This document shows, in pieces, positions 59,109 through 64,000 of a DNA stretch of 64,000 nucleotides. This DNA is from CAVZBW01 sp963778465 (GTDB lineage Bacteria > Actinomycetota > Acidimicrobiia > Acidimicrobiales > RAAP-2): positions 868,001-932,000 of the forward strand of contig CAVZUK010000002.1 in NCBI GenBank assembly GCA_963778465.1, given 5' to 3'. The notes under the pieces were generated by a model. That model was not told the DNA's origin. It made no database searches and saw only the letters and a list, made by a program, of their open reading frames with translations. The stretch's first letter is position 1. Every line of letters begins with the position of its first letter. Position numbers and translations under genes: made by a program.

Positions 59109-60031
59109 CAGGCCCCCACGTCTGGACCAACGATGGTCGGACGATCGGTCGGCGCGAGCCGCCGATCCTTCCGGAGCCGAGCAAACGCGCCCGAGAGGAA
59201 GTAGAGCACGAAGATGACGGCCACGATGCAGAAGCTGACGGGCCAGCCGTTCCCTCCAGCCCACACGGTGCTGTCGTACGCGATGACCGTACCCACCCAG
59301 CAAGCCACCACTCCGACTCCGGCCGCGACCACAATCGCCATCCCGCTCCAGCTCACCAGCCGAAGAGCGATCGCCGCCGGACCGATCAACAGGGCCGTCG
59401 AGAGGATGGCCCCGATCGTGACCGCGGACATCGACACCGCCAACGCCAGGGCCAACAGGTATCCCGCACCGACCAGGCGGACCGGCACGCGACGCGCCGC
59501 CGCCAGCTCGTCGCTGACAGAGCTGAGCAGGAGGGGTCTGTACAACACGGTGATCAAGGCGACCGATGCCACACCCAGGGCGGCCATGACCACGGTGATG
59601 CCCGGCGGGAGGGTGAAGATGGAGCCGAAGAGGACGTTCACCGTCGCCCCTGTGGTGCTGGAGGTGACGGTGTCTTCGTAGAGGAAGAGGGCGGCCAACC
59701 CGAGCGAGGCGCCGAGCACGATGCCCGTGGCGAGGTCCCGCCCCCGGGGCTTGCGGATCCCGATCAGCTCCATCACGGCCGCGGCGATCACGTTGAAGGC
59801 AACGAACCCGTAGAGCGTGGAGGCGCCCACCAAGACCGCGGCGGAGCCGCCGGCCGTGCCGATGTCGGAGAAGGCGTGCCCGGCGAACGACTGCCCGCGG
59901 ATCACGGTGAACACCCCGACGGTGCCCGAGACGACCGCGGTGATGGCACCCACGACCAGGGCCACGTGCACGGGGTCGGACGAGAAGAAACCCGGTTCGA
60001 ACAACCAGGACCACGACGTCGCGATGAGCAT
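59108..60031 (-). CDS. znuB: Zinc/manganese-type ABC transporter permease (first copy)
   Basis: The 307-residue product is another ABC-3 permease: VSGTVGVFTVIRGQSFAGHA, 'HAFSDIGTAGGSAAVLVGAS', 'LFGSIFTLPPGITVVMAALG' and LYRPLLLSSVSDELAAARRV. Its ATG overlaps the ATPase stop (ATGA). It is not a close copy of the second permease. ABC-3 transporters are homodimers or heterodimers; two adjacent permease genes suggest a heterodimer. The last 60 residues carry a C-terminal tail 'FARLRKDRRLAPTDRPTIVG'. Confidence 0.88.
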   Translation of the reverse strand: MLIATSWSWLFEPGFFSSDPVHVALVVGAITAVVSGTVGVFTVIRGQSFAGHAFSDIGTAGGSAAVLVGASTLYGFVAFNVIAAAVMELIGIRKPRGRDLATGIVLGASLGLAALFLYEDTVTSSTTGATVNVLFGSIFTLPPGITVVMAALGVASVALITVLYRPLLLSSVSDELAAARRVPVRLVGAGYLLALALAVSMSAVTIGAILSTALLIGPAAIALRLVSWSGMAIVVAAGVGVVACWVGTVIAYDSTVWAGGNGWPVSFCIVAVIFVLYFLSGAFARLRKDRRLAPTDRPTIVGPDVGA

Positions 60032-60915
60032 CAGAGGCTTTGCGCCGAGGGCCCGGGATCGCTCGGATGGTGGCTCTGGTGCTCGGCGCCGGAAACCACC
60101 AGCACCCGGCCGTCCACGTGGATCACCTCGACGCGGTGACCGTAGAGGCGGCTGAGGGTGTCGGTTTGGACGACCTCGGCAGCGGTGCCCGACGCCGCAC
60201 GGCCATCCGCCAGGTACACGACGCGATCCATGACCGGCAGCAACGGGTTCATGTCGTGCGCCGAAAGAAGGATGGCGACGTGCTGCTCGGCGGCGATACG
60301 GGCCAACAAGTCGACAATCTCGGCGGCGGAGTGGATGTCGAGGTTGGCCAGCGGCTCGTCGAGCAACAGCAGCTTGGGGCCACAGATGAGCGCCTGGGCG
60401 ATCATGATCCGCTGTTGCTCCCCGCCCGAGAGATTGCCGATCCGAGCATCCGCGAACCCGCTCGCTCCGACCGCCTCGAGCATCTCCTCCACGGCGCGGC
60501 GACGTCTTGTCGTCGGCCTGGAGATACCGAAGCGGTGCCCGTCGAGGCCGAGCGCAACCAGATCCCGAGCGCGCAGCGGTACGTCCTCTTCGAGCGCGAT
60601 CTTCTGAGGGACATAGCCGATCGTTGGGTTCTTCCGGGACCGGATCCCGCCAGCCATGAAAACCCGGCCGGCGCCCGGCGTGATCAAACCGAGGATCACC
60701 CGCAACAAGGTGGTCTTCCCCGCGCCGTTCGATCCGATCAGGCCACAGAACTCCCCGGGTTCGAGCTTGAACGACACCTGGTCGAGCACCTGGCGACCCC
60801 CGAGCGACACGGCAATGTCCTCGACCTCCAGCACCGGTCCGAGCGCCGCCCGTCCGCATTTGGTATCGAGCGGCACCATGTCCGTTGCGGGGAGCGGCTC
60901 AGCGCGCACGATCAC
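60031..60915 (-). CDS. znuC: Metal ABC transporter ATP-binding protein
   Basis: The 294-residue ATPase has Walker A GSNGAGKTTLLRVI, signature LSGGEQQRIMIAQALI, Walker B LLLLDEPLANLD and an H-loop SAHDMNP. The N-terminal extension (about 25 residues before LEVEDIAVSLGGRQVL) has no family match. The GTG at 60915 overlaps the binding-protein stop (GTGA). It energises the two permeases downstream. Confidence 0.91.
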   Translation of the reverse strand: MIVRAEPLPATDMVPLDTKCGRAALGPVLEVEDIAVSLGGRQVLDQVSFKLEPGEFCGLIGSNGAGKTTLLRVILGLITPGAGRVFMAGGIRSRKNPTIGYVPQKIALEEDVPLRARDLVALGLDGHRFGISRPTTRRRRAVEEMLEAVGASGFADARIGNLSGGEQQRIMIAQALICGPKLLLLDEPLANLDIHSAAEIVDLLARIAAEQHVAILLSAHDMNPLLPVMDRVVYLADGRAASGTAAEVVQTDTLSRLYGHRVEVIHVDGRVLVVSGAEHQSHHPSDPGPSAQSL

Positions 60916-61844
60916 AGGTGCTGGGTCGACGCACCGGTGGTGATGGCCTTTTCGATGGCGGTGAGTTCGGCCATCATCCACGTCTGGTAGTTGTAGCCCG
61001 GCACCGGCATGGTCTCGTAGACGCCCACCACTGGGACCCCGGCTTGCAGCGCGGTCTGGCGGATGGAGTCGGTCAGCGAGTCGGTGACTTGCTGGTTGTA
61101 GCAAAACACCTCTACCTGGTGTCTTGTGAAGAACCCTTTCTCCAACGACACATCCTGAGGCGTGGGATCGGTGCCATTCATGATGTCGGCCTGAAACTGC
61201 CAGGGCGTCAGGTTGTGGATCCCCATCGCCTGGAGGAGGTAGTCGGCGACGGGCTCGGTCGTCGCTGCAGTGCTGCCCGCGTCCTTGGCCTTGAACGACG
61301 CGATGGCGTACAACCACGGCTGGAGCGAGGCGACGAACCTCTGCTCGTTTGCCTTGAACGTTGAAGCGTGAGCTGGATCGAGCGCAGCGAGATCGGTTGC
61401 CAGGGCCTTGGCCACGGCCGGCATCGTTCTCGGGCTGTACCAAAGATGCGGGTTGGCCGTGCTGTCCGGCAGGCCGAGCAGGTGCTGCACATTGATCACT
61501 TTGCGAGAGGAGCTCGGCGAAGCCGACGCCAGCGTGCCCATGAAGGTGTCGTAGCCGACCCCGTTTTCGATCAAGAGATTCGCCTTGGCGATCTTCTGAC
61601 CCACGCTTGGTGTGGCCTCGTACGTGTGGGGATCGGTATTCGGGTTTGAGTCCACCGAGTACACGCTCACCCATTTGCCGCCGATCTGGGAGGCGACGTT
61701 GCCGTACTCGTTCTCACCCGCTACCACCGCGACGGTGCCCCCGCCGATGCTCGCCGAAGCCGCCGGAAGCGACGAAAAGCCAGTTGCCAGGAGGACGGCT
61801 CCGGCACCCACCATCCCGCTCGCCACCCTGGCAAACCTGCCCAT
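60912..61844 (-). CDS. znuA: Zinc-type ABC substrate-binding protein without a lipobox
   Basis: The 310-residue cluster A-I binding protein has candidate metal ligands His73 (TDPHTYEATP), His133 (ANPHLWYSP), Glu197 (TTEPVADYL) and Glu277 (GVYETMP). The third ligand, usually His in ZnuA, is Glu here. The signal peptide (about 1-31) ends ASA-S without a Cys, so the protein is predicted to be soluble and not lipidated; in Gram-positive bacteria such proteins are normally lipoproteins. The ATG at 61844 has CGGAGGACG upstream. Manganese binding is an alternative to zinc. Confidence 0.82.
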   Translation of the reverse strand: MGRFARVASGMVGAGAVLLATGFSSLPAASASIGGGTVAVVAGENEYGNVASQIGGKWVSVYSVDSNPNTDPHTYEATPSVGQKIAKANLLIENGVGYDTFMGTLASASPSSSRKVINVQHLLGLPDSTANPHLWYSPRTMPAVAKALATDLAALDPAHASTFKANEQRFVASLQPWLYAIASFKAKDAGSTAATTEPVADYLLQAMGIHNLTPWQFQADIMNGTDPTPQDVSLEKGFFTRHQVEVFCYNQQVTDSLTDSIRQTALQAGVPVVGVYETMPVPGYNYQTWMMAELTAIEKAITTGASTQHL

Positions 61845-61956
61845 CGTCCTCCGGTCACTTTCTCGTCGTCGTCCCCGGCGACGCGGTCAATACCGACACG
61901 TCGGAGCAAGACGCAGAACCTTCGCCGCAGCAGCTTGTCTGGAGCGGTTGCAAACA

Positions 61957-61986
61957 ACCATAGAGCGTATCTGGAACCATTGCAAA
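61957..61986 (-). promoter_or_regulatory. Probable promoter of the znuA-like operon
   Basis: On the minus strand TTGCAA (61980-61985), 17 bases and TATGGT (61957-61962) form a promoter about 115 bases ahead of the binding-protein start. The spacer contains GGAACCA (61973-61979), the half-site of the palindrome at 62024-62045. A second TTGCAAA copy lies at 61948-61954. Confidence 0.55.
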
Positions 61987-62009
61987 TATGTCCTGGCGGG
62001 GTTGGCCCC

Positions 62010-62045
62010 TTGATATTCATGGCTGGTTCCTTATATAAGGAACCA
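62010..62045 (+). promoter_or_regulatory. Promoter with 22-bp palindromic operator for the ArsR gene
   Basis: A TTGATA -35 box (62010-62015), an 18-base spacer and TATAAG (62034-62039) form the promoter. A perfect 22-bp inverted repeat, TGGTTCCTTAT followed by its exact complement (62024-62045), covers the -10 box, ending 13 bases before the GTG at 62059. This is the expected layout for repression by the ArsR/SmtB protein itself. Confidence 0.78.
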
Positions 62046-62058
62046 CTAATGTGGTCGC

Positions 62059-62376
62059 GTGCCTCAGACCAAGGCCGTTGACCGGCTTGCAGCGGCGGTG
62101 GAGCTGCTCAAGGCCCTAGCCTCGGCCATCCGTCTGGCCGCCATCGTCGAGCTCCGCGAGGGTCCTCGCTGCGTCCATGAGCTGCAGAAGTCGCTCGAGG
62201 TAGCGGGCAGTCCTGTCAGCCAGCCCCTGCTCTCCCAGCACCTAAAGGTCCTTCGCGAAGCTGGCTTGGTCACGACCACTCGTCGCGGCACGGAGATCTT
62301 GTACCAACTCGCTGACGCTCACGTCGGTCACATCGTCAATGACGCCATACGACACGCACAGGAGGACATCCGATGA
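62059..62376 (+). CDS. smtB: ArsR/SmtB-family zinc-sensing repressor
   Basis: The 105-residue winged-helix repressor starts with GTG at 62059. Its HTH is 'SPVSQPLLSQHLKVLREAGL' with VTTTRRGTEILYQL. The C-terminal alpha-5 helix carries the SmtB/CzrA metal motif D-x-H-x10-H-x2-E exactly (DAH ... HAQE), so it should release DNA when zinc binds. It is the first gene of smtB, His-rich gene, zur; the ATG of the next gene overlaps its stop. The organisation matches mycobacterial Rv2358-Rv2359. Confidence 0.9.
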   Translation: MPQTKAVDRLAAAVELLKALASAIRLAAIVELREGPRCVHELQKSLEVAGSPVSQPLLSQHLKVLREAGLVTTTRRGTEILYQLADAHVGHIVNDAIRHAQEDIR

Positions 62377-62669
62377 CCGCCACCCATTTCGAGCACACTG
62401 GCCACACCCACGTCCATGGTGACGGCTGTGGACACGTCGCTGTCCCTCACGATGACCACGTGGACTACGTCCACGACGGACATCTGCACGCCGCCCACGA
62501 CGGGCACTTCGACGAGTGCGGCGCCGACGTCCATGCTGAGCACCCCGGACACGATCACACCCACGGCGAGGGTTGTGGACACGTGGCCGTTCCCCACGGT
62601 GACCACGTGGACTACATCCATGACGGTCACCGCCACGCCGCACACGAGGGCCACTGGGACGACCATTGA
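62373..62669 (+). CDS. Histidine-rich metal-binding protein, tandem repeat
   Basis: The 98-residue product has 27 histidines and two 37-residue repeats (residues 11-47 and 60-96) with the core GCGHVAVPHxDHVDY and xHDGHxHAAHxGHxD. There is no signal peptide, so it should sit in the cytosol. Single-repeat relatives of about 50 residues are common beside zinc regulators in actinomycetes. The histidines, and the Cys in each repeat, are expected to bind zinc as a buffer or carrier. It overlaps both neighbours: ATGA with smtB and TTGA with zur. Confidence 0.87.
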   Translation: MTATHFEHTGHTHVHGDGCGHVAVPHDDHVDYVHDGHLHAAHDGHFDECGADVHAEHPGHDHTHGEGCGHVAVPHGDHVDYIHDGHRHAAHEGHWDDH

Positions 62670-63127
62670 GCCCTCGCCAAGCCGACGTCAGGGTGAACGC
62701 TGCCGGCGCCGGTGGGCGGCCACGTCGCGCGCCGCAGGAGCGTTCAACGCGGCAAAAGCGGGCCCTGGCCACCGTCTTGGAAACCTCCGACGGGTTCAGA
62801 TCCGCCCAAGAGCTGCACGCCGAACTGCAAGCCCAGGGCGAGAACATCGCCCTCACCACCGTCTACAACCAAGTTCGGTCCCTCGCCGAAGCTGGTGAGC
62901 TCGACGTCCTGCGGAGCGACGACGGCGAAATCCGTTACCGCCGCTGCACCAGCGAGGACCACCACCACCATCTTGTCTGTCGCCACTGCGGCTGTGCTAT
63001 CGAAATCGAAGGACCTCAGGTCGAGCGCTGGGCCACCAAGACGGGTACCGAACACGGCTTCACCGACGTGACCCATACGGTCGAGATCATCGGAACCTGT
63101 CCAGACTGCACACAGAGGAACCGATAG
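62666..63127 (+). CDS. zur: Fur-family regulator, Zur-type
   Basis: The 153-residue Fur-family protein has the winged helix RSAQELHAELQAQGENIALT and TTVYNQVRSLAEAGELDVLR, the HHHHLVCRHCG metal site and the CPDC end (two CxxC pairs for structural zinc). It represses zinc uptake genes when zinc is plentiful. The frame opens with TTG at 62666 overlapping the upstream stop (TTGA); a GTG at 62693 is an alternative. Its likely targets are the divergent transporter genes. The third metal-site details are not visible. Confidence 0.87.
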   Translation: MSPRQADVRVNAAGAGGRPRRAPQERSTRQKRALATVLETSDGFRSAQELHAELQAQGENIALTTVYNQVRSLAEAGELDVLRSDDGEIRYRRCTSEDHHHHLVCRHCGCAIEIEGPQVERWATKTGTEHGFTDVTHTVEIIGTCPDCTQRNR

Positions 63128-63327
63128 GAAGGAGTACGGCGGCACGGATCGAGGCCGAGGGACGGGGCGAGTCTTGAGACGATCGACTCGGACGCCCACC
63201 GGAGTCCCGCACGTCGGTCGCGACCGTTTTTGGTCGCACCACCGTGTCGAGGTGCTCTGTCCCTCGAAGTCGTCGCGGTCGCCGGCGAGCGACCCGTTCG
63301 GACGGTGCTCGCCTACGGTGGTGCGCG

Positions 63328-63726
63328 ATGACTCCTGTCGACCGCCGAGACGTCGCCGATCTCCACGTGGTAGAGACGGTCTTCTCGTCTGGCCGTGCGC
63401 TCACGGTGCCCGAGATCCTCGCCGCAGAGCCGCGCCTGCCGCAGAGCGGCGTCTACCGCAACATCACCGCCCTCAAGGAGCTGGAGATCGCTGGTCGCGT
63501 CGAGAGCAGCGACGACCACGGCCGCTTCGAGCTCGACGAGGAGTTCACCGGTCACCACCACCTGGCGTGCCCGCACTGCGGTCAGGTCGACGACCTGCGC
63601 ACCTCGCCGGGGCTCGAGCGGGCCTTCAAGGAGGCGGCACGGTCCGCGGCCAGCGAGTGGAGCTTCGCGGTGAGCGAGCACCGCGTCGACTTCGTGGGCA
63701 CCTGCGCCGACTGCCGGGACCGGTGA
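63328..63726 (+). CDS. Second Fur-family regulator
   Basis: The 132-residue product, with a possible start at the ATG at 63328, has the winged-helix segment TVPEILAAEPRLPQSGVYRN, ITALKELEIAGRVESSD, the HHHLACPHCGQVDDL site and CADC at the end, so both CxxC pairs are kept. It shares only the general fold with the Zur protein 200 bases upstream and may sense zinc, iron or peroxide. The FAD-oxidoreductase GTG overlaps its stop. The upstream gap has no clear ribosome-binding site. Confidence 0.85.
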   Translation: MTPVDRRDVADLHVVETVFSSGRALTVPEILAAEPRLPQSGVYRNITALKELEIAGRVESSDDHGRFELDEEFTGHHHLACPHCGQVDDLRTSPGLERAFKEAARSAASEWSFAVSEHRVDFVGTCADCRDR

Positions 63727-64000
63727 ACGGCGGCGGCCCGACCCGCGCCGCGGACGTGGTGTTCGTCGGCGCCGGCCACAACTCGCTGGTGGCGGCCATC
63801 CTGCTCGCCCGCGACGGCCGCTCCGTCGTCGTGCTCGAGCGAGGCCGCGAGGTCGGGGGAGCGGCGGTGTCCGCTCGGCCCTTCGCCGGGGTGGACGTCA
63901 GCATCTCGCGATACGCCTACCTCGTCTCGCTGTTCCCCGCGGCACTGCTCTCCGATCTCGGCGTGGGCATCGAGCTCCGGCGCCGCCGCGCCGCGTCGTG
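63723..64000 (+). CDS. FAD-dependent oxidoreductase, phytoene-desaturase-like (partial)
   Basis: The frame starts with GTG at 63723, overlapping the Fur stop (GTGA), and runs off the window. The first 92 residues hold a dinucleotide-binding fold VVFVGAGHNSLVAAILLARD, then VVVLERGREVGGAAVSARPF (the second strand ends in Glu, so FAD). This matches the NAD(P)/FAD-dependent phytoene-dehydrogenase-like family. The coupling to a metal regulator is noteworthy. The rest of the protein is not in the window. Confidence 0.8.
   Translation, partial: MNGGGPTRAADVVFVGAGHNSLVAAILLARDGRSVVVLERGREVGGAAVSARPFAGVDVSISRYAYLVSLFPAALLSDLGVGIELRRRRAAS

Noticed and set aside
1..64000. CRISPR arrays, tRNA/rRNA genes, insertion sequences
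   Set aside because: No regularly spaced repeats, no recognisable tRNA or rRNA sequence and no transposase or integrase reading frame was seen.

Overview
The window is about 64 kb of GC-rich, densely coding bacterial chromosome with no rRNA, tRNA or CRISPR that I could find. Frequent GTG starts, four-base stop/start overlaps (GTGA, ATGA), many cytochromes P450, a mycobacterial-type ferredoxin-reductase/desaturase pair, an F420-type nitroreductase-like protein and an SmtB/Zur zinc locus point to an actinomycete. The mix of lipid-type catabolic genes and secreted Ig-like proteins would fit an environmental lineage such as Acidimicrobiia, but the exact taxon is an inference.

Layout. 1-9.5 kb: scattered single genes (SRPBCC protein, deazaflavin-type reductase, a secreted Ig-like protein, the two-gene desaturase system, a secreted esterase) with several non-coding or decayed stretches. 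9.5-14.2 kb: TetR regulator with a clear operator, a broken periplasmic-binding-protein gene, and a GH76 glycosidase divergent from a sugar-binding lipoprotein. 14.2-24.1 kb: a P450, two small genes, then an eight-gene translationally coupled operon on the minus strand (two zinc-type reductases, two SDRs, acyl-CoA dehydrogenase, HAD, aminoglycoside-phosphotransferase-like kinase, TetR). 24.1-31.4 kb: a TerB-like/Coq4-like fusion, a second secreted protein whose C-terminal module matches the one at 1.8 kb, a second P450, a broken hydrolase, an SDR and an intact hydrolase. 31.5-49 kb: two amidohydrolases, a MOSC-reductase-ferredoxin fusion, VOC protein, aldo/keto reductase, two more P450s and a P450 relic, cupin protein, secreted beta-helix protein, sulfatase, GMC oxidoreductase, quinone reductase and IclR regulator. 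49-58 kb: PIN-domain protein, a 1106-residue cyclase/ATPase/TPR regulator, a GHMP kinase divergent from a GH38 alpha-mannosidase, and a phytanoyl-CoA-dioxygenase-like protein. 58.2-63.7 kb: a zinc island (two ABC permeases, ATPase, binding protein; divergently SmtB-type repressor, His-rich protein, Zur; then a second Fur-family protein). The window ends inside an FAD-dependent oxidoreductase gene.

How the genes work together. The P450, SDR, acyl-CoA dehydrogenase, quinone reductase and amidohydrolase content suggests oxidation and breakdown of hydrophobic substrates (sterol-, terpenoid- or aromatic-like), with local TetR/IclR control. The zinc island is the most complete regulatory circuit: uptake genes and sensors diverge from one promoter region holding a perfect palindrome over the repressor's -10 box and a matching half-site inside the znuA-like promoter. 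At least four genes are decayed (LuxR relic, binding protein, alpha/beta hydrolase, P450). The most novel item is the roughly 92-residue C-terminal module shared by two otherwise different secreted proteins.
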